This document shows, piece by piece, positions 45,446 through 54,858 of a stretch of 64,000 nt of DNA. The notes under the pieces were generated by a model. The model had not been told where the DNA came from, did not search any database, and worked only from the letters and a program-made list of their open reading frames with translations. This DNA comes from Blautia sp. Marseille-P3087 (lineage in GTDB: Bacteria; Bacillota; Clostridia; Lachnospirales; Lachnospiraceae): assembly GCF_900120195.1 (NCBI RefSeq), contig NZ_LT635539.1, forward strand, positions 2,654,441-2,718,440, written 5' to 3'. The position numbers were made by a program, and so were the translations under genes. Positions within the stretch are counted from its first letter, which is position 1. Each line of letters starts with the position of its first letter.

Positions 45446-46393
45446 ATGGACACGAAAAAGATTGGAGCTTTTTTAAAGCAATGTCGTAAGGAAAAAAATC
45501 TGACACAAGAGCAGCTTGCTGAAAAGTTTGGAGTATCCGCAAGAACAGTTTCCAGATGGGAAACAGGAACAAATCTGCCGGATCTTAGTATACTTGTTGA
45601 ACTTGCTGAGTATTATGATGTTGAAATGAGAGAGCTCCTGGATGGAGAAAGGAGCCAGACTATGAATAAAGAGATGAAAGAAACTCTGGACAAAGTTGCA
45701 GTGTATGAAGAATGGGCGAAACGAAAAGCATTAAAAGCTGGAAATCTTGCATTTGCATCAATGTTTATGATTGGTGTTGTGGCAATTATTATTCAGATGC
45801 TATTGACAGTGGATATTCGCTTTGTTTTAGGAGAAACAATAAGCGTTTTAGCAGGAGGAATCCTGTATGCAGCTATTATGGTATACAATGGAATATGGGA
45901 TAAATGTCTGCCAAAAAGTGCTACCATATGGAGAGATTTTCTTACCAGTGTGATATGTGCAGAAATTTTTTCTGCCATCTATGGTGTATGCTTGCTAAAA
46001 ATGGGAGCTACAGAAACACAGATAACACGATTAGCATTGGAGTTTTTGATTGGCATTACTATTGTGGAATTTATTATTCTTAGAATCTTGGCATTTATCA
46101 ATCAGAAAAAGAATCAAAGGCCAGCAAATGATCAGGATGAAAAAGCGGCTTCATTATCTAAGATGGAATATATTAAGATTTACAATGCACAAAATATAGT
46201 AGAGACAGAACAAATCATGGAAATGTTAAAGCAAAATGGAATAGTAGCTTTTTCGCAGGAATCAGGTGCGAATGTTGCGATGCATGGGGCACCTGGATTT
46301 GGAATATATGGGGTGGATATATTTGTAAAAACCGATGATGCAGAGAAGGCGGCAGGGGTGATCAAGGAGATTAATAACCAAGAGAATGAATAA
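45446..46393 (+). CDS. XRE HTH protein with membrane segments and DUF2007-like tail
   Basis: A 315-residue protein: Cro/CI HTH at residues 5-60 (IGAFLKQCRKEKNLTQEQLAEKFG), four hydrophobic segments between about 95 and 215, and a C-terminal domain (about 235-310) of the DUF2007 putative signal-transducing type (VETEQIMEMLKQNGIVAFSQESG). Such proteins are common in Clostridia as membrane-tethered regulators. Targets are unknown. The terminator at 46485 follows. Confidence 0.87.
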   Translation: MDTKKIGAFLKQCRKEKNLTQEQLAEKFGVSARTVSRWETGTNLPDLSILVELAEYYDVEMRELLDGERSQTMNKEMKETLDKVAVYEEWAKRKALKAGNLAFASMFMIGVVAIIIQMLLTVDIRFVLGETISVLAGGILYAAIMVYNGIWDKCLPKSATIWRDFLTSVICAEIFSAIYGVCLLKMGATETQITRLALEFLIGITIVEFIILRILAFINQKKNQRPANDQDEKAASLSKMEYIKIYNAQNIVETEQIMEMLKQNGIVAFSQESGANVAMHGAPGFGIYGVDIFVKTDDAEKAAGVIKEINNQENE

Positions 46394-46484
46394 AGAGTAG
46401 ATAATTTGGTGAATATATGTTAATTTAATTATAGACCGTAGGAAGGCGAGGGTAATGCCTGAATCCAAATATTCTATTTGCGGG

Positions 46485-46518
46485 TGGGCGACTGTTAAAA
46501 TAGTCGCCCATTCTTTTG
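46485..46518 (+). terminator. terminator after the HTH membrane protein
   Basis: TGGGCGACT (46485-46493) pairs with AGTCGCCCA (46502-46510), then TTCTTTTG. Confidence 0.78.
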
Positions 46519-46637
46519 GAATACTCACTACATCTCTATTTTGGGATTAGAGGAGAGAGGGGCAGGAAACTATAATTTACTCTTCCATAGGAATTTAGGT
46601 TTTTAGGTCACCATCGGATTTTTCAATTTTGTCAGGA

Positions 46638-46808
46638 ATGCACTTTAAAAACATTTCAAATAGAAGTTTTATTTCTGACGGAACACTGGTCATGGGAGAC
46701 GTGACGATGGATGATGCAGGTGTTCCACTCCTTACTATCGATGCACGTGATGGCAGCGTGATACAAAGAGTACAGGCGGGGTGGGCAGTTTCTACGGGAG
46801 ACAAGTAA
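46638..46808 (+). pseudogene. short frame, possible gene fragment (56 aa)
   Basis: A 56-residue frame beginning MHFKNISNRSF and containing DDAGVPLLTIDARDGSVIQRV, which reads like real protein sequence. It has only a weak SD and no neighbours in frame. Likely a remnant; family not recognised. Confidence 0.3.
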
Positions 46809-46919
46809 ATATTTATAAAGATCTGCTATTACGAGAACCAATTTGCCTGTATATGCATCTAATTAGTGTAAAACAAAAACGTATATAAATCCGGCCGGAT
46901 AAAAGGAGAAGACAAAGTT

Positions 46920-47012
46920 ATGACAAAAGATGCATTTATTAAGGAGGTTCGGGATGCAGAAGCCATGCTGTATCATATATCAAAGTCTATTTTGAAGAAT
47001 GACTCTAAATGA
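46920..47012 (+). pseudogene. 5' fragment of an ECF sigma factor gene, copy A
   Basis: AAAAGGAGAAGACAAAGTT precedes an ATG and 30 codons (MTKDAFIKEVRDAEAMLYHI...) nearly identical to the start of 58477. The frame stops at 47012. Downstream sequence to about 47110 reads, with a frameshift, like the C-terminus of a different protein (EIAELA..RGKIYNHICIE). The leader from about 46855 is also shared with 58407-58476. Confidence 0.8.
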
Positions 47013-47127
47013 GATTGCAGAGCTTGCTTGAGCGTGGTAAAATATATAATCATATCTGTATTGAATAAAATCTGAAATTGAGTTACTTAAAAAGTGACGT
47101 TGATAAAAATCCAAAAGAGAGTAAAGA

Positions 47128-47508
47128 ATGAATGAAATAGGATATCATGGAACCTGTTCAAAACATAAAGACAGTATAGAAAGCAATGGATTTGATCCTG
47201 CGAAATGCAACTATCGTGCTGATCATTGGCTGGGACAGGGAGTATATTTTTTTGACGATTATGAGAAAGCATTATGGTGGTCTGCAACAGCTGCTTTGCA
47301 TAATAACGATTTTGGAAGAGTGATTTTTAAGGCGACTATAGAAGCACCAGATGAAGAAGTATTGGATTTGGATGATAATAAACAATTGGATGCATTTTTC
47401 ACGGAGGTTATCCAATGCATAGATGAAATAGAAAAAGATTGTTCTGGAAATATGCCTGTATTTGATGATAAAAATTTTCGTGCTCTTTTCTTTGATTATT
47501 ATTTATAA
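47128..47508 (+). CDS. ADP-ribosyltransferase-like small protein
   Basis: A 126-residue protein whose N-terminal half carries the H-G-T and Y motifs of ART/PARP-like folds: IGYHGTCSKHKDSIESNGFDP followed by HWLGQGVYFFDDYEKALWW. It ends at NFRALFFDYYL, shorter than most proteins with this domain, so it may be 3'-truncated. A toxin-like or NAD-binding role is possible but unproven. AAGAGAG precedes the ATG. It follows the sigma fragment and precedes the terminator at 47573 that is duplicated at 58326. Confidence 0.65.
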   Translation: MNEIGYHGTCSKHKDSIESNGFDPAKCNYRADHWLGQGVYFFDDYEKALWWSATAALHNNDFGRVIFKATIEAPDEEVLDLDDNKQLDAFFTEVIQCIDEIEKDCSGNMPVFDDKNFRALFFDYYL

Positions 47509-47572
47509 AAATTCAGTTGGTGACCTAAAATCTGCATGCTACTATAAATTTATAGAATAAAGTAAAGCAGAA

Positions 47573-47607
47573 GCCAGAAAATCAGTAAAGGATTTTCTGG
47601 CCTTTTT
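47573..47607 (+). terminator. terminator GCCAGAAAATC, copy A
   Basis: GCCAGAAAATC (47573-47583) pairs with GATTTTCTGGC (47591-47601), then TTTTTT after a C. The same hairpin with flanking bases occurs at 58326-58360. Confidence 0.88.
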
Positions 47608-47700
47608 TGTTTTAATAAGAATTTATAAATGAAAAATTGTAAAAAACAAACAAAATTAATGCGCTTAAATTGTCACATACGACAAAATGCACAAAAGCGG

Positions 47701-47774
47701 TTGACACTGTCATATGTTAAATGTATTATAGTCTACAGAAAGTGTTTTTTTTGAAACAAAAATGAACCGGTTCA
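47701..47774 (+). promoter_or_regulatory. promoter and LacI-type operator of the GH95 sugar operon
   Basis: TTGACA (47701-47706), 17 nt, TATTAT (47724-47729). About 27 nt past the expected start lies TGAACCGGTTCA (47763-47774), a perfect 12-bp palindrome with a central CG typical of LacI-family operators. Probable binding site for the regulator at 53401. Confidence 0.8.
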
Positions 47775-47818
47775 CTTTTGAAACACTAAGTATTACACAC
47801 ATATTCAGGAGGGTATTT

Positions 47819-49153
47819 ATGAAAGCAAACAAAGTATTAGCTATGACATTAGCTATGGCAATGACAGCTGGTATGCTTGCAGGATGTGGCTCATCAGAAA
47901 AAGAAGTAAAAGAAACAAAGAAAGTAGAAGACAGTGCTTCAGAGGGAGAACAGATCACATTAAATTACTGGACCTGGTTCCCGAGTAAAGACCAGATTCA
48001 GGAGACTGTTGATGCGTTTGAAAAGGAAAACCCTGACATTAAGATCAACATGACAGTAATGGAGAGTAAGGCATTCCAGGAAAAAGTTCCGCTGGCATTA
48101 AGTACAGAGGAAGATATTGATGTTATTGGAGTTCAGCCGTCAGCATTTGCAGAAGAAGTTCAGGATTATCTGGCAAATCTGGATGAATTGATGCCGGAAG
48201 CAGCAGGAGAAGACTGGAAAGATGCTTATTCAGAGAAGTGTCTTGAGCAGGGAAACCAGCTGACAGGCGGAGATACAAAGATGCTGGTACTCACAAATTC
48301 AGGATCAATGGTCGGATTTTATAATGCAGCTCTCTTAAAAGAAATCGGTGCGGAAGTACCTAAGACATTTGAAGAGTATAAAGCAGTAGCTGAAGCATTT
48401 AAAGAAAAATACCCGGACAAATATGTAAGTGTATTTGCAGGAAAAGATTCATGGGTTGTAGATGAAATGATGCTGACAGTTCTTGGACAGCAGGGAGATT
48501 ACTACAATAAATGGAGATACGATGGAGAACCTGTTGACAGTGAGGAATTTAAAGAGGCAATCAACGGTTTGAAGAAATATTTTGATGAGGGCATCTTCTC
48601 AGCAGACGTACTTGACCTGGATTATGCAAGTGCAACAGAAGAATTCACAAATGGAGATGCACTTGTTTATTACATGGGTTCCTGGGAAGCACCATTATTG
48701 TCCAAGACATTAAGAGACAAAAACGGAATCGAACTTGAAAATGTTGGTGCTATGGCACTTCCAACAGCAGAAGATGATGGACAGCTTACCGTACGTTCTT
48801 ATATTGACTCCGGAATCGGTGTGGTTGACTATTCAGAGAAGAAAGAAGCTGCAGCTAAGTTTGTTGCATATATGACATTAGGCGATGGAGCAGATATCTT
48901 TGGAAAACAGCTTACAGGAACTTCTGCTAAAAAGGATTTTGCAGTGGATGAATCATTATTTGATACAGAGGAATCCAAAGCTGGATGGGATACCATTGTT
49001 GATCTGATCAACACAGCAACCGCAGACAGAAATAACGTTTCTGGTTATTCTGATGTTGAAGGTGCAGCAGTTCAGAGCGTACTGAACGGATCAGTATCCA
49101 CAGAGAGTGCGTTGGAAGATCTTCAGAAAGAATGGACAAGTGGAAAGTATTAA
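47819..49153 (+). CDS. carbohydrate ABC transporter substrate-binding lipoprotein
   Basis: A 444-residue family 1 solute-binding lipoprotein. The signal peptide ends in the lipobox LAGC (Cys near residue 23), so it is anchored outside the membrane. The mature domain starts ITLNYWTWFPSKDQI. ATG 47819 is chosen for the AGGAGGG 6 nt upstream; an extension to 47762 would run through the operator. First gene of the operon with two permeases and GH95, so its ligand is probably a fucosylated oligosaccharide. Confidence 0.94.
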   Translation: MKANKVLAMTLAMAMTAGMLAGCGSSEKEVKETKKVEDSASEGEQITLNYWTWFPSKDQIQETVDAFEKENPDIKINMTVMESKAFQEKVPLALSTEEDIDVIGVQPSAFAEEVQDYLANLDELMPEAAGEDWKDAYSEKCLEQGNQLTGGDTKMLVLTNSGSMVGFYNAALLKEIGAEVPKTFEEYKAVAEAFKEKYPDKYVSVFAGKDSWVVDEMMLTVLGQQGDYYNKWRYDGEPVDSEEFKEAINGLKKYFDEGIFSADVLDLDYASATEEFTNGDALVYYMGSWEAPLLSKTLRDKNGIELENVGAMALPTAEDDGQLTVRSYIDSGIGVVDYSEKKEAAAKFVAYMTLGDGADIFGKQLTGTSAKKDFAVDESLFDTEESKAGWDTIVDLINTATADRNNVSGYSDVEGAAVQSVLNGSVSTESALEDLQKEWTSGKY

Positions 49154-49195
49154 TCAGAACAGATAAATGAAAATCTGATGGCAGCATAAAAGAGG

Positions 49196-49252
49196 AGGCT
49201 TCTGACTGCATGACTGGTATAAAAACAGGCAGAGCAGTTGGAAGCCTTTTTT
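49196..49252 (+). terminator. intra-operon attenuator after the binding protein gene
   Basis: AGGCTTC-T-GACTGC pairs with GCAGTT-G-GAAGCCT across a long loop, followed by TTTTTT. Placed between the binding protein and permease genes, it should allow more binding protein than permease to be made. Confidence 0.75.
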
Positions 49253-49274
49253 CTACAGAATTGAGGATATTAAG

Positions 49275-50171
49275 ATGACAGGTAAAAAAACAGGACTGAA
49301 GGTGGCTAAAAAGAATAACAGAGCGGGATTTTTATTTCTGCTTCCGTTAATTGTTATTTTTATAGGTTTGTTAGGCTATAGTTTCTACTTCCTGATCTCA
49401 AACAGTTTCAGAGATGTAACGATAACATTTCGCAGATCAGAATTTGTTGGTTTAGCAAACTATCAAACAATTTTTAAGGATAAGAGTTTTTGGAAATCAC
49501 TCTTAAATACCTTTATTTTATCAACAGCTAATATTTTTTGTGGTTTAACTTTTGGATTTATCATAGCAATTATTTTGAATTTTAAAATCAAAGGAAAAAG
49601 ATTTTTCCATGCATTGTTCTTTATTCCGTCAATGCTTCCAATCGCACTGATGGCAACTGTTTTTGGATCAATGCTTGAGTACAAGAATGGTATTGTAAAC
49701 CAGATCTTAAGAGGTGTCGGACTTGGCGCACTTGCGCAGAGATGGCTTGCAGATCCGAAACTGGCAATGGGAGCTGTGTGTTCCGTTTCCATTTTCATGA
49801 TAGGTATCCCGATCATGTATTATACGGCGGATCTGACAACGATCAGCAGAAGTATTCTGGAAGCAGCAACAATCGATGGAGCCGGAATGAAAGACCAGCT
49901 GTTACTGATCATTTTTCCGGTTCTGAAAAATACACATAAAACAATCATTCTTTCCATGCTTCTTGGTGGTTTCCGAGAAATGGAACGAGTTTATCTGATG
50001 ACAGACGGAGGTCCGGGAGGATGTACGGAGATCATCGGAACCTATATCTATCGTGCTACACGTTCAGCAGGATCAAACATCGGACTTGTCTGTGCTGCGG
50101 CGATCATTGTATTAATTGTTGCATTTATTATTTCATTTATTCAGTTAAAGCTGACATCAAAGAACGGGTAG
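49275..50171 (+). CDS. carbohydrate ABC permease (MalF type)
   Basis: A 298-residue CUT1 permease with six membrane segments and EAA loop ILEAATIDGAGMKDQLLLIIFPVLKNT near residue 195. Forms the channel with the next gene product. No ATPase gene is in the cluster. Confidence 0.94.
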   Translation: MTGKKTGLKVAKKNNRAGFLFLLPLIVIFIGLLGYSFYFLISNSFRDVTITFRRSEFVGLANYQTIFKDKSFWKSLLNTFILSTANIFCGLTFGFIIAIILNFKIKGKRFFHALFFIPSMLPIALMATVFGSMLEYKNGIVNQILRGVGLGALAQRWLADPKLAMGAVCSVSIFMIGIPIMYYTADLTTISRSILEAATIDGAGMKDQLLLIIFPVLKNTHKTIILSMLLGGFREMERVYLMTDGGPGGCTEIIGTYIYRATRSAGSNIGLVCAAAIIVLIVAFIISFIQLKLTSKNG

Positions 50172-50180
50172 GTGTAGAAA

Positions 50181-51041
50181 ATGAAAAAAATAAAGAAGAT
50201 GAAAGAAAAAGATTTTGAAATGGAACAGGATCTGTTTGCCATTTCAAAAGCGAACAGAAGAGGAATGATCATTTTTCTGGCAGTAATGCTGGCTTTATGG
50301 TGTGTGCCGATTTATTCTTTGTTAAAAGACTCTTTAAAAGTACATGGATTAGAAAACTACTGGTATGTTCTTACAAATGAAGTAAATGGCGTACCGTTTT
50401 ATCAGTATTTTATAAACTCAATTATCAATGCAGTCTTTGCATCTGCGCTTCTGGTGTTGATCTGCTCATTCTCCGGCTTTGCATTTTCAAAGATTGAATT
50501 TACAGGAAGAAAATTTATTTACAACCTTGTGTTAATGTGTCTTGCAATTTCAGGACCAATCCTGATCATCCCATTCTTCTATATTTATAAGACAGCACAT
50601 TTGTATAATACACATGTAGCAATCATTCTTTCGGAATGTCTGATCACAATTCCGTTTGGAGTACTCATGATGAAAAACTTTTTCGACGGACTTCCGACTG
50701 AACTGATGGAATCAGCAAATGTGGATGGTGCATCCATTCAGCGCTGTTTCTTCAGTATTTATCTGCCATTGGCAAAACCGGCGATCATCAACCTTGCAGT
50801 ACTGCAGATTATGTGGTCTTTCCAGGATTTCCTTTTCCCGTTGATGTTCCTTACAAAAGATAAAGCGTATACCACAACAGTTGCGGTAAATGCATTTAAA
50901 GGGGCATATGGAATGACTCCGCAGAATCTTGGAAGATACAATGCAGCCCTTGTGTTGATTTCCATTCCAAGTATTCTGATATTTACCTTTGCACAGAAAT
51001 TTATTGTAAATGGAATTACTTCAGGTGCGGTAAAAGAATAA
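50181..51041 (+). CDS. carbohydrate ABC permease (MalG type)
   Basis: A 286-residue CUT1 permease with six membrane segments and EAA loop LMESANVDGASIQRCFFSIYLPLAKPA near residue 175. The ATG at 50181 lies 9 nt after the previous stop. Partner of the preceding permease. Confidence 0.93.
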   Translation: MKKIKKMKEKDFEMEQDLFAISKANRRGMIIFLAVMLALWCVPIYSLLKDSLKVHGLENYWYVLTNEVNGVPFYQYFINSIINAVFASALLVLICSFSGFAFSKIEFTGRKFIYNLVLMCLAISGPILIIPFFYIYKTAHLYNTHVAIILSECLITIPFGVLMMKNFFDGLPTELMESANVDGASIQRCFFSIYLPLAKPAIINLAVLQIMWSFQDFLFPLMFLTKDKAYTTTVAVNAFKGAYGMTPQNLGRYNAALVLISIPSILIFTFAQKFIVNGITSGAVKE

Positions 51042-51060
51042 ACACGAAAGGTTTAATTCT

Positions 51061-53394
51061 ATGAATAAAACATTAAAATATATTTCACCAGCGAAATCAT
51101 TTACAGAGGCGTTGCCTCTTGGAAATGGATCTCTTGGAGCAATGGTTTATGGAGGCGTTCCGGAGGAAAAGATTACTTTAAACTATGATACATTTTGGTC
51201 AGGAACAGGGCACCGGGAAGAAAAAGAAGTATCCACAGATACACTTGAGTATGCAAGGAAACTGCTCTTTGAGGAAAAATTCTGGGAAGCTGAGCAGTAC
51301 ATGAAAGAAAATATGCTCGGTTTTTACAATGAATCCTATATGCCTTTGGGAATCCTTAATTATGAGTTTGAAAAGATTGAGGAACCACAGGAATATGTGC
51401 GTTCTCTTGATCTGGAAAAGGCAATACTCACTTCAGAATTTAAAGCGCATGAAACTGTTTATACATCTAGAATGTTTATATCAAATCCGGCAAAAGCACT
51501 TGTGATCAGAATTACATCAAATGGACCAGATAAACTGAGTTTAAGAGTCGAGCTTGACAGTAAGGTAGAGCATTTAGCTAAAACTGAAAATAATAATTGT
51601 TTACTTATCAGCGGAAATGCACCATCAAATGTTCAGCCCAATTATGTGGAATGTGATCATCCAATCGTTTACGAAGAGAAAAATCCAGGAATGGCATTTT
51701 GCTGTTATTTACAGGCTGTTCATATAGGTGGAAGTGCTACAGTAAGTTCCGATAGTTTGAGCATTAAGGATGCTGACGAAATTGTATTCTATCTCACTGC
51801 GGCAGATGGCTATAAGGGATATGACCAGAAGATTGAAACAAATCCGGAAGCATGTGAGAAGAACTGTCGTGATCAGATCAGGATATTAAACTCGAAAACA
51901 TATGATGAACTTGAGAAAGAACATATAGCAGACTATCAGTCCGTTTATAAAAATGTATCACTTGAATTGGATGGAACAGAAAATAACTTGCCGACAGACG
52001 AACGTCTGAGACGGGTTCAAAATGGAAAACAGGATCTGGGATTATCCTGTCTGTTTTTCCACTATAATCGATATCTTATGATTGCCAGTTCAAGAAAAGG
52101 TACGCAGCCGGCTAACCTGCAGGGAATCTGGAGTGAAAGCATCAGGCCGGTGTGGAGTAGCAACTGGACGACGAACATTAATACAGAAATGAATTATTGG
52201 TTCAATGGTCCGTGCAATTTGATTGAGAGTTTTGAACCATTTGTTGATTTTGTTGAAGAGCTGAGTCATGCCGGAGAAGAAACTGCAAAGAAACAGTGCC
52301 ATTGTTCCGGGTGGACAGCAAACCATAATGTGGATATCTGGAGACAGACCGGTCCTGTAGATGGTGAGCCTAAGTATGCATACTGGCCAATGGGTGGTGT
52401 TTGGCTGTGCTCACAGAGTTATGAATATTTCAGATATTCCGAAGATATGAAAACTTTAAAAAATAAAATATATCCGTCACTGAGAGGATCTGTGCTCTTT
52501 TGCCTTGACTGGATGCAGCAGAGAGAAGATGGACTCTATTATACGGCGCCGTCTACTTCACCTGAGAACACATTTGAAGATGATGAAGGACACTCCTGCG
52601 GCGTAAGCTATATGACCACAATGGATCTGGCAATCATAAAAGAGTTATTTGCAAATTATTTAGCGGCAGCGGATGTATTAGGAATCGAAGAAGATTTGAT
52701 CAAACTGGTGAAAGAACGCAGCAAACTGCTTCCTGGTTATCAGATTGGAAAAACAGGAATGATTCAGGAATGGATCAAAGATTTTGAAAAGTCAGATGTT
52801 GGACACAGACATTTTTCACCTGTATTTGGATTCCATCCGGGGCATTCAATCAAGAAAACCGATACAGAATTAGTACAGGCATGTCAGAATTTTATAGAAG
52901 AAAAAGCTGAAAATTTCAAACAGCAGATTGGATGGAGCTGTGCATGGCTAATTAATTTATGGGCAAGATTAGGTGATGGCACAAAGGCGAATCACTACTA
53001 TGAAGAGCTTCTTCGCCAGTCAGTTTATGACAATTTATTTGATCTTCATCCACCATTAGGTGAAACGGAGGGAGAACGAGAAGTATTCCAGATTGATGGA
53101 AACTTTGGAAGTGCAAGCGGCGTTGCCGAAATGCTGATTAGCAGCGAGAAAGGCAAAATTACGATTCTTCCGGCGCTGCCAGACAGCTGGAAAAATGGAA
53201 AAGTAAGGGGACTCTTAGCAGCAGGCGCTATTGAAGTGGATATCACATGGAAAGACAGAAAACCTGTCAGTGTATCTCTGTGTTCTTCTTCAGATCAGAA
53301 TGTAAGCCTTTTCTATAGAAACAGGAAACTGGCTGAACAGATAGAATTAAAAAAACAGGAACAACAAATCATAAACTTGTGTTCCTGCGAATAA
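51061..53394 (+). CDS. GH95 family glycosidase, probable alpha-L-fucosidase
   Basis: A 777-residue cytosolic glycoside hydrolase of family 95, which contains inverting alpha-1,2-L-fucosidases and some alpha-L-galactosidases. The N-terminal beta-sandwich starts LPLGNGSLGAMVYGGVPEE. The catalytic-barrel residues fit the family: NINTEMNYW (paired Asn), STSPENTFED (general acid Glu) and FQIDGNFG (Asp). There is no signal peptide, so the sugar is imported before cleavage, consistent with the ABC genes just upstream. It ends 6 bp before the convergent lacI stop. Confidence 0.92.
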   Translation: MNKTLKYISPAKSFTEALPLGNGSLGAMVYGGVPEEKITLNYDTFWSGTGHREEKEVSTDTLEYARKLLFEEKFWEAEQYMKENMLGFYNESYMPLGILNYEFEKIEEPQEYVRSLDLEKAILTSEFKAHETVYTSRMFISNPAKALVIRITSNGPDKLSLRVELDSKVEHLAKTENNNCLLISGNAPSNVQPNYVECDHPIVYEEKNPGMAFCCYLQAVHIGGSATVSSDSLSIKDADEIVFYLTAADGYKGYDQKIETNPEACEKNCRDQIRILNSKTYDELEKEHIADYQSVYKNVSLELDGTENNLPTDERLRRVQNGKQDLGLSCLFFHYNRYLMIASSRKGTQPANLQGIWSESIRPVWSSNWTTNINTEMNYWFNGPCNLIESFEPFVDFVEELSHAGEETAKKQCHCSGWTANHNVDIWRQTGPVDGEPKYAYWPMGGVWLCSQSYEYFRYSEDMKTLKNKIYPSLRGSVLFCLDWMQQREDGLYYTAPSTSPENTFEDDEGHSCGVSYMTTMDLAIIKELFANYLAAADVLGIEEDLIKLVKERSKLLPGYQIGKTGMIQEWIKDFEKSDVGHRHFSPVFGFHPGHSIKKTDTELVQACQNFIEEKAENFKQQIGWSCAWLINLWARLGDGTKANHYYEELLRQSVYDNLFDLHPPLGETEGEREVFQIDGNFGSASGVAEMLISSEKGKITILPALPDSWKNGKVRGLLAAGAIEVDITWKDRKPVSVSLCSSSDQNVSLFYRNRKLAEQIELKKQEQQIINLCSCE

Positions 53395-53400
53395 ATTAAA

Positions 53401-54405
53401 TCATACTAATTGTCGGATACTTTCTTTATAATGCATGGTTGGTTTATGCATGATAGTCTTTGGATAATCAGAGTAATCGCCACAGATTCGTTTGTAAAGA
53501 AGTTTGCCAGCTTCTGTTCCCATAAGGTTGGTGGGTTGCTCTGCAAAAGATAGCGGTGGGTTAACCACATTTGCAAGAGGAAAGTTATCGAATCCAATGA
53601 CAGAGATATCCTCCGGTATCTTTAAACGTAAATAGTTGATTGCAAGATAAGCACCAATGGTCATATCATAATTACTTATGAATATGGCTGTTGGTCTTTT
53701 TTTGAGTTTACATAGACGGAGCATGGCCTCATAGCCGCCATCTATACTGTAGTCTCCGCATTGAATATAATCATCACAGAGTGTTAAACCAACCTCTGTC
53801 ATAGCCTTTTTGTAGCCGTTGAGACGCCCAACACTGGTGTAATGATTTGGGCTTCCGGTTATGATAGCAATATCCTTATGTCCCAGATCAATTAAACGCT
53901 GAGTAGATTCAAATCCAGCAAGTTCATTGTCAAGGACGATGCAGTCGGTTGCGTGATCTTTGATTTCCTGGTCAAGGAGAATCAATGGGATATTGCTTTT
54001 CTGAATCATTTCGATTTGTTTGCCATCAGAGGCATATGGAATCAGTACGATTCCATCAACCATACGATCGATAAGATATTGTGTTTTACGCAATTCCATT
54101 TCGGCATTGTTATGGCATTCGCATACGATAACACTGTATCCTAAAGGTAATAATGTGGATTCAATAGATGAGATCATAGAAGTACAAAATGTGGAATCAA
54201 GCATTGGCAGCAGGATGGCAACGGAGAATGATTTGGCATTGCGCAGTCCTTTAGCTATATTATTTGGGTGAAAATCAAGTTCTTTGATTGCTTCTTCTAT
54301 TGCCAGACGTGTGCTTTCTTTTACTGTCTTGCCATTAATGTACTTGGAAACAGTACCTACAGAAAGTCCGGCACGAGCTGCAACATCGCGTATTGTTGAG
54401 GCCAT
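53401..54405 (-). CDS. LacI-family regulator of the GH95 operon
   Basis: A 334-residue LacI protein: HTH TIRDVAARAGLSVGTVSKYING at residues 3-24, hinge near 50-60, then the sugar-binding-like domain. It is convergent with the GH95 gene. The TGAACCGGTTCA palindrome at 47763 is the best operator candidate. The effector is probably a fucosylated sugar or fucose. Confidence 0.92.
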   Translation of the reverse strand: MASTIRDVAARAGLSVGTVSKYINGKTVKESTRLAIEEAIKELDFHPNNIAKGLRNAKSFSVAILLPMLDSTFCTSMISSIESTLLPLGYSVIVCECHNNAEMELRKTQYLIDRMVDGIVLIPYASDGKQIEMIQKSNIPLILLDQEIKDHATDCIVLDNELAGFESTQRLIDLGHKDIAIITGSPNHYTSVGRLNGYKKAMTEVGLTLCDDYIQCGDYSIDGGYEAMLRLCKLKKRPTAIFISNYDMTIGAYLAINYLRLKIPEDISVIGFDNFPLANVVNPPLSFAEQPTNLMGTEAGKLLYKRICGDYSDYPKTIMHKPTMHYKESIRQLV

Positions 54406-54858
54406 AATAACGCCTCCCTTCTTAATATGATTGTATTATAAAAATATTAGCATAATTATAGGAATTATTCAATGTTGTTAAAGGTGTATATATTCCTTAA
54501 TGAATCCTTTGAACCCTGTTCGCTCCGTTCACAGCAGCCTGGTCAAAATCCATTCCACTTGCTGTAAACTGTCAGGAATGCTATATTATAGAAATAACGT
54601 AACTATTCAGAAGATAGTATCCCGCGAGGCGTTTTGGCATGTTTTTTGCCAAAATCCCGAGACATATAAGGCAAAATGCCATCACCGAAGGTGATTTGGA
54701 ATGCATTTTGACTCGTAACTGTGAGGGTACTGAACAGTTACGAAATAACTGTCATACTGTACAGTTGTATCAAAAATAAACTCTATGGGAAAGACAGTGA
54801 AAAAATGATACCGCCTGTAAGAATACACGGACGGAAATGGGATGTGGAGGCATGGAGT
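54406..54858. repeat. intergenic repeat element with TIR-like ends (54598-54743)
   Basis: CGTAACTATTCAG (54598-54610) is the inverted complement, with one mismatch, of CTGAACAGTTACG (54731-54743). Inside are TTTTGGCA/TGCCAAAA, CAAAATGC/GCATTTTG and ATCACC/GGTGAT hairpins. The ends match the small palindrome at 27171-27208. At 54518-54536 TGTTCGCTCCGTTCACAG is a separate hairpin repeated inverted near 56850. No gene is seen. Confidence 0.65.
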
